44,712 nt of DNA from a virus, in IMG/VR virus record IMGVR_UViG_3300032456_000338, positions 1 through 44,712 of that record; one strand, given 5' to 3'. Each line of letters starts with the position of its first letter. Positions within the stretch are counted from its first letter, which is position 1. The notes under the pieces are model-generated. The model saw nothing but the letters and a program-made list of their open reading frames with translations, ran no database searches and had not been told where the DNA came from. Below, piece by piece: positions 21,918-30,704 of the stretch. Both the position numbers and the translations under genes were made by a program.

Positions 21918-24370
21918 CAGCTTATCCTAGTATTTGTATTTGAAAGTTGTGTATCTAAATTTGCGCTGGCTAGACCGATGGCGCTCCTTACTCCTGCCGC
22001 ATCCAAACCGCCGCCAGAAGAAACAGCGATCGCTATACCAGCTTGACCCGCGTTGGGATACATCGCATTTGATCCTGTGGCAATCAACCGAGAGCCGTTG
22101 TTAGTTCGGATATACCCGCCAAGCCATTCTAAGGCGAGAGCATTTACATTACTAATCTGGATCAAAGTAAGAACAAAATCGAAGAGGGAATCCGCCGTTA
22201 ATGCTTCCTTATTGGTCAATCTAATCCCTGCCGAAGTGGAGCTATACCAGACAAACCAACAGTAAGCGTCTTGAGTAATTAGCAAGCCACTCGCACGATC
22301 AATGCTCACAATACCGTTTTGATTTGCAGTCATCCCGGCGATCGCTGATCCATCGGCTGCTACAGTTTGGATCGTACCATTTGCTAAAGTTAGTACCCTG
22401 CCAATTAGAGTGTTATGCACTGTGTCAGGCGTGTCTGCTACCGTGAGGGTATCCGCGATCGCTACCCCTGCCACAGAACTCCAAATAAAACGAGCTTGAT
22501 AATACGAGGAGGCTGTGCAGCCAGCGGCGTTTTGCCAAAACCTAGCTTTTACCTCCAGCAAAGTCCCGGTCGCTTCAGTCAGAGTCACGGCATAACCGCT
22601 AGCCCCGGCTACCGAGAAATCTAATCGCGTGAAACCTTGGATCGTAAAATTACCTGATCCGGCATTACTAAATGTAATCGGTGTCCCGCCATCACTTGTG
22701 GCAAGCTGAAAGGTATTTCCAGAAACACTGACAACTGATAGCAATAAGGGAGTAATCGCACCGCCCGGATCTACCCTCTCAAAAGGTGCGGAAGCTGTGG
22801 GCAAAACCGCGCCCGGTTGCCTGACTAAAGAGATTAATGTAGGAATCCCGGTTGATCTGAATTGATGCCCAGATAGCGTAATTACGCCTGTCGCAATGTT
22901 AATCCCGCTCGATGCCAACGTGTAGGTGTTGACCCGCGAAACTTCTACACTCGTCCCTTGCTGGAAATTAGTCGCTGTGAGTGCGATTAAAGGTGACACC
23001 AAAACAACCGTACCGCCGTTTGGTGTGGATGTAGTCAAACCCGCACGATTAACCGTGACTGTTATTGTCCCTGTCCCTTCGTAACGAATATTCGTAGGAG
23101 TTGTGGAACCAACAGGGAACACAACAGAGCTTAAATTAATCGCGCCCGTAACACCAGTAGGAACCAAAACATCGGCGATCGTGTTGTTCTGTAGAGTCAC
23201 GCCCATTGCAGCATAAGAACCGCTAGCAGTGATGCGTATGCCATGGCTACAATTTCGCACCAATACATTTGTAGCGGTAGAACCTAAAATAGGGTTCCAT
23301 CCACTTGTTCCTGTTGTACTCCTGATCGTTAAATCGATTAGCGATGCTCCATTACCTGCAAGCTCACCGCAGCTTACTAATGATCCTGAGAAATTAACCC
23401 CAGATCTCAACGTGACAGGGGAAGCGTTGAAAAGACTAAGTGCGAGTGTAAGAGACGGTGAACCTGAGACGGGATCGACGATGAACTGAAAACCAGACCC
23501 GCACGAGATACTTCCAGTTAGATTAATAACGTCTGTGCTGCTTGGCTTGATTCTAAAAATGTACCAATTAGCAGGAACTTGAACGTCACAAAATCTAGAG
23601 GTTGTAAATTCAGCCGATGTTACTCCTGTGGGGAAGAATAGGCTAAAGTCTGTAGATCTAAATTGGGTAAAGGTTGATCCGTCACCAATTTGAATAGATG
23701 TAGATAACCCAAAAACCTCAGCAGATCTCACATCTGCTGTAATAATTTCTTGAAGTTGTACATCACCCGATGTTCTTATCGCAGTATTGCGTAGATAAGT
23801 CTGTAGCCCCGTCAGATTCCCAGGGTTGCCTGCATCCCCCTCCGTTGCCAGAAGAAACCCGCAGTAATAAATAGATGCTAACTGCATAAATCCAGTGGTG
23901 CCGATACCGTCGCCATCTTGGTGAGCCTCTACTCTTGTAATAGCTCCAAAGTTCAAACTACCTACGCTATCTGACTCCAAAAAACTTGTAGCAGCGATCA
24001 CGAGAGAAACAACAACATTCGCGGCAACAGGCGCGGGGCGAACAACATTATTTGAGTAAAGTGTGAAACGTCTGTAGTCAGTAGCGCTACTCAATACCGC
24101 CAATCTGATCCCCGCTGGATACGCAGGAATAGATGGATTTGCACCGTTGAAGTTCTTACCTGTTCTTACCAAGAAAACACTACCATCGACGGCAGCAAAA
24201 GCTGATCGCGTCCAACCTCTACCAAAAGTAGCGACAGTTGCAGTGGGTCTAAATTGAATCCCTGATGCTAAGTCGGAACTGTTTGTAGGAGCCAAAACGC
24301 TGCTGATAATGGACGCGCTAGCGGCTCCGTTGTCTAAGTTTACAATGCCGCCGTAAATCGGAGGTGCCAT
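21917..24370 (-). CDS. Large tail-fibre / receptor-binding protein
   Basis: An 817-residue protein rich in Gly, Ser, Thr, Ala and Val, with few Lys and Cys. The middle (about 220-430) has short repeated strand-turn patterns (NVLVRNCSHGIRITASGSY; ALSLFNASPVTLRSG) typical of right-handed beta-helix proteins. The C-terminus ends in helical SAIGLASANLDTQLSNT, which could trimerise. Fibre genes of this kind determine host range by binding surface glycans. The N-terminus (residues about 1-150) would attach to the tail. Confidence 0.75.
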   Translation of the reverse strand: MAPPIYGGIVNLDNGAASASIISSVLAPTNSSDLASGIQFRPTATVATFGRGWTRSAFAAVDGSVFLVRTGKNFNGANPSIPAYPAGIRLAVLSSATDYRRFTLYSNNVVRPAPVAANVVVSLVIAATSFLESDSVGSLNFGAITRVEAHQDGDGIGTTGFMQLASIYYCGFLLATEGDAGNPGNLTGLQTYLRNTAIRTSGDVQLQEIITADVRSAEVFGLSTSIQIGDGSTFTQFRSTDFSLFFPTGVTSAEFTTSRFCDVQVPANWYIFRIKPSSTDVINLTGSISCGSGFQFIVDPVSGSPSLTLALSLFNASPVTLRSGVNFSGSLVSCGELAGNGASLIDLTIRSTTGTSGWNPILGSTATNVLVRNCSHGIRITASGSYAAMGVTLQNNTIADVLVPTGVTGAINLSSVVFPVGSTTPTNIRYEGTGTITVTVNRAGLTTSTPNGGTVVLVSPLIALTATNFQQGTSVEVSRVNTYTLASSGINIATGVITLSGHQFRSTGIPTLISLVRQPGAVLPTASAPFERVDPGGAITPLLLSVVSVSGNTFQLATSDGGTPITFSNAGSGNFTIQGFTRLDFSVAGASGYAVTLTEATGTLLEVKARFWQNAAGCTASSYYQARFIWSSVAGVAIADTLTVADTPDTVHNTLIGRVLTLANGTIQTVAADGSAIAGMTANQNGIVSIDRASGLLITQDAYCWFVWYSSTSAGIRLTNKEALTADSLFDFVLTLIQISNVNALALEWLGGYIRTNNGSRLIATGSNAMYPNAGQAGIAIAVSSGGGLDAAGVRSAIGLASANLDTQLSNTNTRIS

Positions 24371-24374
24371 AATT

Positions 24375-24716
24375 CTACAATTCTAAAATCATTCCAAACC
24401 CTAAACCTAATTGCCTTTTTATTTCAGACAACTGGCTTTCGTAAGGGTTAAAATATCCAGTGCTGGCATTAAAAGTGTTGACGTAAGAAACAGAATACTC
24501 GCCTGTTACTGCGCGGCTTGCAATCTGTTTTGTGTTACTCTCATTGTTAGAGTATAAAAACGATGCAGCTTGAAGGAATAAAGCATCTTTATAAAAAGTC
24601 TCGCCATAAGTAGAATAAGCAATAAACACAGCGGCTCTTGTTAACGCTGTGTTTATTAAATCTTCGTCGTTGAACACGTTAGAATATCGTTCTAAAAAAA
24701 GATCGACATCAGACAT
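24375..24716 (-). CDS. DUF4054-type head-tail adaptor protein
   Basis: This 113-residue protein has the helical pattern FLERYSNVFNDEDLINTALTR-like start, AYSTYGETFYKDALFLQAASFL and a Tyr/Phe-rich C-terminus (SYVNTFNASTGYFNPYESQL). These match DUF4054, small proteins next to the major capsid gene thought to act at the head-tail connector. An operator-like TCTCATTGTTAGA lies inside the coding region (24539-24551). It overlaps the next upstream gene by one base. Confidence 0.75.
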   Translation of the reverse strand: MSDVDLFLERYSNVFNDEDLINTALTRAAVFIAYSTYGETFYKDALFLQAASFLYSNNESNTKQIASRAVTGEYSVSYVNTFNASTGYFNPYESQLSEIKRQLGLGFGMILEL

Positions 24717-25261
24717 TATTGACCTTCCATCAATTTTTTACGTTGGATTAAAACGAGTTTTTTCTGATCTTCTGCTGCGGTTTTTACCAGCGTTCTTGTT
24801 TCTGTTTTTAAGGCAGCATCGATCCAATTTTCATGAGTATGCGACGCGATCAACTTAAGCGCGTCCGGTTCAGAAAAATCAGCATACTGAGGAATTTCAG
24901 CCGTCTCTTTAGTAGGATAAATCAATTCAAAAGAAGATTCTAAGAGATTGGTATCTAACTTATTCTTTTGAATTGATTCAATCCACTCTACAGGAATCTT
25001 CCGGATCAATTCCGAGTCATCAGCGCCGCGAGTATGGTAACCGAGATTAGTTCCAGGGTGAACCGTAATCGTTAGCAACTCAGTCCCGATTGTGAATTGA
25101 AAGTATCTTAAAAATGGAGTCCTAATCGTTTGTTTGATGTCTAGCAATTCACCTAAAACAGAGGTCTTAAGCCCATTTTGTGGGCTATAAACTAGGGCAA
25201 CGTAACCCGGTTTTGTTTCGGTTGTTGCAGGTTTTGTTTCGAGTGCTGTTGATACTGCCAT
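24716..25261 (-). CDS. Hypothetical protein of the head operon
   Basis: A 181-residue protein between the major capsid and adaptor genes. Its beta-rich middle (YFQFTIGTELLTITVHPGTN) and basic, helical C-terminus (EDQKKLVLIQRKKLMEGQ) give no family match. Position suggests a capsid decoration or connector role. It starts one base after the capsid gene stop region. Confidence 0.6.
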   Translation of the reverse strand: MAVSTALETKPATTETKPGYVALVYSPQNGLKTSVLGELLDIKQTIRTPFLRYFQFTIGTELLTITVHPGTNLGYHTRGADDSELIRKIPVEWIESIQKNKLDTNLLESSFELIYPTKETAEIPQYADFSEPDALKLIASHTHENWIDAALKTETRTLVKTAAEDQKKLVLIQRKKLMEGQ

Positions 25262-25262
25262 A

Positions 25263-26222
25263 TTAAATACCAGAAAGGATTAGACCAGTCAACGGATCTT
25301 CTACAATCAAGCCAGTGGTGCGAGAAATTGCACGTTCAACGTATACTTGATCATCCCACTGTAGGAACTCCTCAGGAATCGTGAATTCGAGCGGCAATCC
25401 ATAATACATCGGATGTTCTGTGCCCGTGTCATCATCGCCTGTTGGCGAGTCCACAAGATCGGGATCGTAAGTACCTAAACCAGGTAAAATAAGAGCGGCA
25501 TCCGTACCGTTCTCACCTTTGCCGAGTAGCTGATCATCCATTATGATCTCGCTGATCTGACCCAATTCTGTCTGAGTTTCCCTGAACGATGCTAAAACGG
25601 TTTTGCCTGTGGCATCGGTGTAAATATTGGAAGCTAACAGATTAAATTGTCTTGAGGGTAACGCTAGGATAGTAGGTTGCCAAATGCCCCGGCAATTGCT
25701 AACAACGGTCGCTACGGCTGAATTTATAATATCGAGTTGAGCGCGAGGAGTTGCAGCAGCCGCTAGAGTTGTCGCCGCGTTCATTCTTGGCACTTGTGAT
25801 GTAAAAATCCCTTGCAAACCATAATCGGTATCGCCATCGTAGGCGATCGAATTATGTTTCTTTTCCATCCCGTACACCAAGGCAGATGCATACTTAGCTT
25901 CAATCGGCAAACCTTCTGCCTGCGATTGTTTGAGCATTGTGTAAGAAATCCGAGTGTAATCGCTCAGACCTTTAACCGGATATCGCGTTCGTCTGCCAAC
26001 AACCGCAACTAAGCCACCGTCGTTCGCTTGCCCCGCCATTACCGTAGCGATGCCAATCGGGTCAAATTCGACAACTTCAAACGAGTTTTTCCAAGCATAT
26101 TGCGGCATTGGCACAACAGGGAAATATCTCGTGTATTTTAGCTTGGGATACTTCTTATTCGATACCTTAGCTAATGATCCCAATAATTGATCACGAGCGT
26201 ATAGTTGAAGATCGTCTGGCAT
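25263..26222 (-). CDS. DUF2184-type major capsid protein
   Basis: A 319-residue protein with the order expected of DUF2184 capsid proteins: KLKYTRYFPVVPMPQYAW near the N-terminus, a Gly-rich region (GLVAVVGRRTRYPVKGLSDY), a helix with MLKQSQAEGLPIEAKYASA, IAYDGDTDYGLQGIF (a loop typical of the family), and a C-terminal IPEEFLQWDDQVYVERAISR and GLIVEDP. Size is right for an HK97-fold capsid protein without the scaffolding domain. It is preceded by a copy of the shared operator, so its expression may be repressed in lysogeny. Confidence 0.85.
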   Translation of the reverse strand: MPDDLQLYARDQLLGSLAKVSNKKYPKLKYTRYFPVVPMPQYAWKNSFEVVEFDPIGIATVMAGQANDGGLVAVVGRRTRYPVKGLSDYTRISYTMLKQSQAEGLPIEAKYASALVYGMEKKHNSIAYDGDTDYGLQGIFTSQVPRMNAATTLAAAATPRAQLDIINSAVATVVSNCRGIWQPTILALPSRQFNLLASNIYTDATGKTVLASFRETQTELGQISEIIMDDQLLGKGENGTDAALILPGLGTYDPDLVDSPTGDDDTGTEHPMYYGLPLEFTIPEEFLQWDDQVYVERAISRTTGLIVEDPLTGLILSGI

Positions 26223-26243
26223 TTTTTATAAATCCTATGCGAT

Positions 26244-26256
26244 TCTAATGATTAGA
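26244..26256 (-). promoter_or_regulatory. Operator upstream of the major capsid gene
   Basis: TCTAATGATTAGA, a perfect arm pair. On the minus strand TTAACT and TAGGAT flank it with an 18-nt spacer, a weaker promoter than other copies. It lies 22 nt before ATG 26222. Confidence 0.7.
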
Positions 26257-26257
26257 G

Positions 26258-27076
26258 TTAAGGTAGATTCAATGAAAGAATTGCTAGCCCCGCGCTAGTG
26301 GTTCGCGATAACCAAGCGGCTCCGCTAGTGATCTGAGAATTATCGGTAAGCGTTGAATCGGTAGCGCGAAATCTACCACGGTTTACGCCGCTAAAGTTAA
26401 GCCAAACTTGAGAAGTTGGATTAACAGCCGTTGCAGAGTGAACGACAATACGACCTTTCCTTAGGTTGTTAACGGCAGCGTCAGCATTGTAAGCGGGGCT
26501 TCCATTGATGACATAATCAAGGTCAGCTTGCGTGAACCCGGTGATGCCAGCAAAAACGTTAGTACCAGATAGAGCAGCAGCGATCAAAGATGCGTTACTG
26601 GTTGCTGGAGAGTAAGTCAGACCGCGCCCAAACAACAAGGGAACGGCATCAGATCCTTCAGTTTCAGGACTAAGAAAGAATAACAAGTTAGTTGGAGTTG
26701 AACCACCATCGACAAATTCAAAATCATACGATTTTGAACCGAGGACACGGCTTGTCAGAATTAACGGAAGTGAACCGCTGACAGTCACCATCCCGTTTAG
26801 GATTGAGTTAGCTCGGATAGCAGCAGTTAGCCCGGTTGAGACCTTAGCAGCGGTCGGTGTAGCGTCCGAGACAAAAGAAACAGTAATACCGCTTGTAAGT
26901 TCTCTTAAGCGGTAAGTTGTAATCTCTTGAGTGTTAGTCCCTAGCGTGATCGATACAGTGCGGGTAACTCTACCTGAGTTGTTTGGTGTAGTCAAAACCT
27001 CGTCAGCGGTTAAAATCATCCCTTCTACTAGGTTAGCAGTAGAGAGATCTGGAGGCGTTAGTAATCCTAGTGGCAT
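26258..27076 (-). CDS. Structural protein of the head operon
   Basis: A 272-residue protein with repeated Thr/Ser-rich strands (TRTVSITLGTNTQEITTYRL; GMVTVSGSLPLILTSRV), resembling phage tail-sheath or decoration proteins of the DUF3383 kind in part (GFTQADLDYVINGSPAYNAD). The first 40 residues are rich in strand formers. Exact role uncertain. It has its own upstream operator half (27093-27105). Confidence 0.55.
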   Translation of the reverse strand: MPLGLLTPPDLSTANLVEGMILTADEVLTTPNNSGRVTRTVSITLGTNTQEITTYRLRELTSGITVSFVSDATPTAAKVSTGLTAAIRANSILNGMVTVSGSLPLILTSRVLGSKSYDFEFVDGGSTPTNLLFFLSPETEGSDAVPLLFGRGLTYSPATSNASLIAAALSGTNVFAGITGFTQADLDYVINGSPAYNADAAVNNLRKGRIVVHSATAVNPTSQVWLNFSGVNRGRFRATDSTLTDNSQITSGAAWLSRTTSAGLAILSLNLP

Positions 27077-27092
27077 TTTTATTATTCCTATG

Positions 27093-27105
27093 CTTAATGA
27101 TTAGA
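27093..27105 (-). promoter_or_regulatory. Operator upstream of the 26258-27076 gene
   Basis: CTTAATGATTAGA, with one arm changed from the consensus. It overlaps the stop-proximal region of the DUF2213-type gene. It lies 17 nt before ATG 27076. The sequence TAGGAATAA that follows on the minus strand resembles that before the capsid gene. Confidence 0.6.
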
Positions 27106-27106
27106 G

Positions 27107-28333
27107 TTAAGCAGAGCGCTTACGGGCTGCTCTGATATTTTTTTGGATAGTTGCAAGATCTCCTACATTTGCCTGCTGCATTTCATCAGTAACGATCCGA
27201 GCTTGCTTTTTAGTATTGGTGTCACGTGACTCCATAATCTTGATCACCGCGCCGTAAGCTCCGTCTACAATCGCATCTGACGAATCAGTGTATACGGCTG
27301 TCGAATCGTGAGCTTTCAACAGATCTTCTTTGATCTGGCGATCGCTCTGAGCGTGGTCTACAACGACAAAAGGTGACACTCTAGCAATCAATTCAGATCT
27401 TTTTTTAGCAAAGGCTTGAATCGCGTCAGTTGTCAAAACAGATTTTTCAAGCACTTCGTTAGCAGCTTTCAAACCGTTGTAGCCGTCGATTAACGTCTTA
27501 ACCGAGTCCATCATTGGAGGCATCTCAGCAGGATCAGCAACCATCTCAGCAGGAGGCGTAGAAGCTTGCAATGCTGTCAAACTTGCATAAGTCTCCTCGT
27601 TCAAACCGATCAACTTTTGCAACTCTTCTGCTGACAGAGTAACCTCTCCTTCATCAGAGATTAGATAGGAAGTTTTGGGTAAACCTTTGACATCGACAAT
27701 TAGAGATTTAGTCATTTTTTTAACAGGTAAAATAACGGTATTTTCTTCAAACTTATGATTAGAATCATTGAGAAAGCAGCGGGTTGAATCTCCCATCAGC
27801 AACCTAACTTCTACTCCGGTTCTACCTTCTTCAAGAATTGCCATATGATTGTAGACAATGTTTTTCTGCCTTAGCTGGTAGGGTACACCATCATACACCC
27901 CAGACTCTTCTATGATGTCCGCTTCATATCCAGGCGACAGTTGTTTTGTTCCAGCTTGAATAGCAGCAAGTGCGATCTCGGCTTGAATCGAAAGCCCGTC
28001 AATTTTGACGTAAGGATTCTGTTTTGAGATCGAATCACCAACAACACCAACACCAAACTCTTGCCAATTTTCAGGCGTGACTAGAACATTCTTTCCATCG
28101 ACTACAGGGTGACCTAATGTAATCGGAACCCCTGAAAGTGTAGCTAAAGAATCGTCATTAAAAACATCGTCAGGATGTCTTAAGATGTCAAAAGCGGTTC
28201 CTGCTGAATCGTAGTATCGCAAAACTTTTGCAGCGGTAACTATTGCATTACAACGAACATGACCCTGCGGTGAAACCCACACGGCATCATTTGACAGCTT
28301 TACGTTTTGATCTACAAAAAAAGATTTTGACAT
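27107..28333 (-). CDS. DUF2213-type capsid maturation protein
   Basis: The protein has 408 residues. The N-terminal half contains LRYYDSAGTAFDILRHPDDVF, TLSGVPITLGHPVVDGKN and IQAGTKQLSPGYEADI, typical of DUF2213, a family tied to prohead proteases of Mu-like and related phages. The C-terminal half is helical and acidic (about 230-400), which fits a fused scaffold. It would cleave itself and the capsid protein inside the prohead. The assignment follows from motif and position next to the capsid gene; the catalytic residues were not identified. Confidence 0.8.
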   Translation of the reverse strand: MSKSFFVDQNVKLSNDAVWVSPQGHVRCNAIVTAAKVLRYYDSAGTAFDILRHPDDVFNDDSLATLSGVPITLGHPVVDGKNVLVTPENWQEFGVGVVGDSISKQNPYVKIDGLSIQAEIALAAIQAGTKQLSPGYEADIIEESGVYDGVPYQLRQKNIVYNHMAILEEGRTGVEVRLLMGDSTRCFLNDSNHKFEENTVILPVKKMTKSLIVDVKGLPKTSYLISDEGEVTLSAEELQKLIGLNEETYASLTALQASTPPAEMVADPAEMPPMMDSVKTLIDGYNGLKAANEVLEKSVLTTDAIQAFAKKRSELIARVSPFVVVDHAQSDRQIKEDLLKAHDSTAVYTDSSDAIVDGAYGAVIKIMESRDTNTKKQARIVTDEMQQANVGDLATIQKNIRAARKRSA

Positions 28334-28361
28334 AACCTAAGTATGCTCGATTGATCAAGCA

Positions 28362-28399
28362 AAAATTAACCCAAAACTATACACTTTTGAGTTAATTTT
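28362..28399. promoter_or_regulatory. Inverted repeat between divergent portal and capsid genes
   Basis: Arms AAAATTAACCCAAAA (28362-28376) and TTTTGAGTTAATTTT (28385-28399) pair at 14 of 15 positions. It differs from the element-wide operator. The right arm contains the -35 box of the portal promoter, so binding would block it. Confidence 0.7.
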
Positions 28400-28416
28400 A
28401 GACCTCCAAATAAAAT
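28387..28416 (+). promoter_or_regulatory. Predicted promoter of the portal gene
   Basis: TTGAGT, an 18-nt spacer, TAAAAT. The -35 box lies in the right arm of the inverted repeat. No clear Shine-Dalgarno sequence is seen before ATG 28442, so the RNA may have a short leader. Confidence 0.6.
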
Positions 28417-28441
28417 AAGATGGTAGTTTATTTCTAATACT

Positions 28442-29626
28442 ATGACTGAATTATTTAACGATTCTGCTTTCTCTTCTTTGTCTCAAGGGTTTGGACAATT
28501 AGGTAGCGATCGCACTGCTGACTATCAGGTTACTCAAAAGTTTTATCAACAGCGCGAATTGGATCTGTTAACAGAGTGTAACAACTTTGCCGCGAACATT
28601 GTTGAGTTGCTACCTATTGCGATGGGTAAGAAAGCTTGTGTTTTTGAGTGCGAAAACGAAATAATTAAAGGACAAATCCAAACACGCTTAAACGAGATTA
28701 CGCCCAAATTTGTTAAAGCCACAAAACTTGCTAGACAGTGCGGAGGATCGGGTTTATTTCTAGGAAACAGCGATGAAGATTTAAGCCAGCCCTTGATCAC
28801 GCCAATCGAGTTTTACAACATCTTTCAAGGTGGAAAATCAGGCACTCTTCAAATATCGGAAATTGAAAAAAATCCGTTGAATCCAAATTTTGAAAATCCC
28901 TGCTATTACAAGATTAGAAATGGGTCGGCAGTGATTCATGCAAGTAGAATCATCCCGTTTTACGGCATACGAATGATCACAAAAGAGCAGCAAATCCGTT
29001 ATAACCATTGGGGCATTAGCGTTCTGCATCGCAGCATCGACAAACTAAAAAATCTTGACATTGCCGATCAATCAATTGCCAACACAATTAGCCAATTTTC
29101 AAGGCTTATTTACGAAATTGAAGATTTACCCACACTTCTTTCTAGTGAGCAAGGAAAACAGTTGTTACGCGATCGCCTAGCTCTTTTGAATCATAGCTGG
29201 AATGTTCTCAAAACATTAGTTGTGAAAACTGGTGAAAAGGTTTACAACCTTAAAGTTGATTACACAGGGCTTGATTCGATGCTGCAACATTTTAAGGAGA
29301 TGCTAGCAGGGAGTGCTGATATTCCCTATCAAAAACTCTTTAATTCTGGTGGAGGCGGCGAAGGAATGGGCGGATCATCCAGCGCATCAGGAAGCATCGA
29401 CCGTACAACAGAACGACAATGGAGTGATCTCATCTCTGATAGACAGCAAGAAGACTGGCAACCGGGAATGACAAAACTAATAGGTCATTGGCTAAGACAA
29501 CCGATACCCTACCAATTAGAATATCCTAATCTTTTGCAGCTTTCCGAAACAGAAGAAATTGCAAACGATAAATTAAAAGCAGAAACCGAAAAGATCAAAT
29601 CCGAAACTCAAACAGGTATGATATGA
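28442..29626 (+). CDS. DUF1073-type portal protein
   Basis: A 394-residue protein with the DUF1073 layout: an N-terminal YQVTQKFYQQRELDLLTECN, NIVELLPIAMGKKACVFE, a Gly-rich LARQCGGSGLFLG, SRIIPFYGIRM, a helix with LDIADQSIANTISQFSRLIYEIEDL, LQHFKEMLAGSADIPYQKLF and GGEGMGGSSSASGSIDRTTERQ. The C-terminal helical part is Glu/Lys-rich. Portal rings of this type are the DNA entry vertex. It is encoded on the opposite strand from the other head genes, which is unusual. Confidence 0.88.
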   Translation: MTELFNDSAFSSLSQGFGQLGSDRTADYQVTQKFYQQRELDLLTECNNFAANIVELLPIAMGKKACVFECENEIIKGQIQTRLNEITPKFVKATKLARQCGGSGLFLGNSDEDLSQPLITPIEFYNIFQGGKSGTLQISEIEKNPLNPNFENPCYYKIRNGSAVIHASRIIPFYGIRMITKEQQIRYNHWGISVLHRSIDKLKNLDIADQSIANTISQFSRLIYEIEDLPTLLSSEQGKQLLRDRLALLNHSWNVLKTLVVKTGEKVYNLKVDYTGLDSMLQHFKEMLAGSADIPYQKLFNSGGGGEGMGGSSSASGSIDRTTERQWSDLISDRQQEDWQPGMTKLIGHWLRQPIPYQLEYPNLLQLSETEEIANDKLKAETEKIKSETQTGMI

Positions 29627-29651
29627 TGGCGATACCGATTATTGTTTGAAA

Positions 29652-30011
29652 ATGGTTGAATTACTCAGCACTCGAATAAATAGAATTTGTAAAGCCTTAA
29701 ATAAACAGAAATTTACAAATACTAAAATCGCTCGATTGTGTGGTTACTCTGCACAGTCGGTAATGTTTTGGTGCAATGGTTCTAAGAGAGTTCCACAGTC
29801 AGCGGTGGAAGCGATCGCCCGTAAAATCGGTAGCACTGCTGAAATCATTCTGGCTGACACTCTGCAAGTCACCGGTAAAAAAGCGTTAACAAACTATTCA
29901 AACTGTTGTTACTGGAGAATTACTGAGCTTAAAGAATATCAAGGGTTAACACTAGAAGAAGTGAAAACAATTCTTGAATGGCGTGAAAAAAATCCTGACT
30001 GGGAGCCTTGA
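29652..30011 (+). CDS. Helix-turn-helix regulator
   Basis: A 119-residue protein. The N-terminal 70 residues form a Cro/CI-type HTH: INRICKALNKQKFTNTKIAR, then LCGYSAQSVMFWCNGSKRVP, and QSAVEAIARKIG. The C-terminal half (RITELKEYQGLTLEEVKTIL) is a second, unassigned helical part. ATG 29652 is preferred; a TTG two codons earlier is possible. It could be the repressor of the element-wide operator, but there is no direct evidence. An operator promoter lies at its 3' end. Confidence 0.65.
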   Translation: MVELLSTRINRICKALNKQKFTNTKIARLCGYSAQSVMFWCNGSKRVPQSAVEAIARKIGSTAEIILADTLQVTGKKALTNYSNCCYWRITELKEYQGLTLEEVKTILEWREKNPDWEP

Positions 30012-30036
30012 CGGTCTAATCGTTAGAATCTAAAAT
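30008..30036 (+). promoter_or_regulatory. Promoter with palindromic operator
   Basis: TTGACG, a 17-nt spacer with TCTAATCGTTAGA, then TAAAAT. The -35 box overlaps the HTH gene stop. It drives 30066-30275. The leader contains TCTTAAGACAAAAC. Confidence 0.88.
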
Positions 30037-30065
30037 TATCTTAAGACAAAACCAAGAAAATAAAA

Positions 30066-30275
30066 ATGTCTAATCCCATAAACTACAAAACCCAAGCAGG
30101 CTTGATAAAAGCTTTAGCCCGTCAAAGTGATAAGCCTATGGACGTTTCCGCAGCATGGTGGTTCAAGAATGCAGAATGGACACTGATTAATTCTTTTGGA
30201 TGGAAAGAAAAGGAAGCTGCACAGTTCGTTTCTTGCTATCATCCCACTTCGTCAGCGTATGCTGCAACTTCTTGA
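30066..30275 (+). CDS. Small hypothetical protein
   Basis: A 69-residue protein with a helical N-terminus (YKTQAGLIKALARQSDK) and Trp-rich middle (SAAWWFKNAEWTLI). No recognised family. Its leader is of the GTCTTAAGAC type. Confidence 0.6.
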   Translation: MSNPINYKTQAGLIKALARQSDKPMDVSAAWWFKNAEWTLINSFGWKEKEAAQFVSCYHPTSSAYAATS

Positions 30276-30360
30276 AAATCAAAAAAACGGTCGCTAGGTT
30301 TGTTGAGAAAACGGGGATCGTTGGTCGTCCGCACTGCTAAAAACTAATTTTGAAAAGGGG

Positions 30361-30389
30361 TTGACATTCTCATGATGAGAGTGTTATCT
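30361..30389 (+). promoter_or_regulatory. Promoter with palindromic operator
   Basis: TTGACA, a 17-nt spacer with the palindrome-like TTCTCATGATGAGAG, then TTATCT. It drives the 30430-31502 small-protein genes. The leader starts TTTAGGACATGG. Confidence 0.9.
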
Positions 30390-30429
30390 TTAGGACATGG
30401 AAACGAGCAAACCGAAAGGAGAAATCGAA

Positions 30430-30609
30430 ATGGGGATCAAAATCGTGAAATGCTTCAAACTGACGGAAAACGACCTCGAAGCCGAGTTTGTAGAGGGCGA
30501 AGAGGATGTGAATCTCGTGTTCCCATCAGGGAATTCCGAGGGGATCTCGCTAAAAACTCTCGAAAGTTTGGCGTTGCTCTGGGAGGAAATCAAAAAGGGT
30601 GCCGATTAA
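30430..30609 (+). CDS. Small acidic protein, first of three tandem paralogues
   Basis: A 59-residue acidic protein. An upstream in-frame ATG at 30397 lies in the conserved leader, so ATG 30430 behind AGGAGA is chosen. The pattern (LTENDLEAEF, VNLVF-GN, LKTLESLALLWEEIKK) recurs in the next two genes. The acidic charge could mimic DNA. Function unknown. Confidence 0.65.
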   Translation: MGIKIVKCFKLTENDLEAEFVEGEEDVNLVFPSGNSEGISLKTLESLALLWEEIKKGAD

Positions 30610-30646
30610 TCGGGGATCGCTGATCGGGGATCGCTGATCCCCGATT
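30608..30646 (+). terminator. Inverted repeat between paralogues
   Basis: AATCGGGGATC (30608-30618) pairs with GATCCCCGATT (30636-30646). A GATCGGGGATCGCTG unit is repeated inside. No T-run follows. A related sequence, without the full stem, lies before the third paralogue, so this is part of the duplicated unit. Confidence 0.6.
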
Positions 30647-30704
30647 GAAATCGAAATCGGGGATCGCAAACAAACTGTCTTAAAACAAAACAGAAGGATT
30701 AAAA

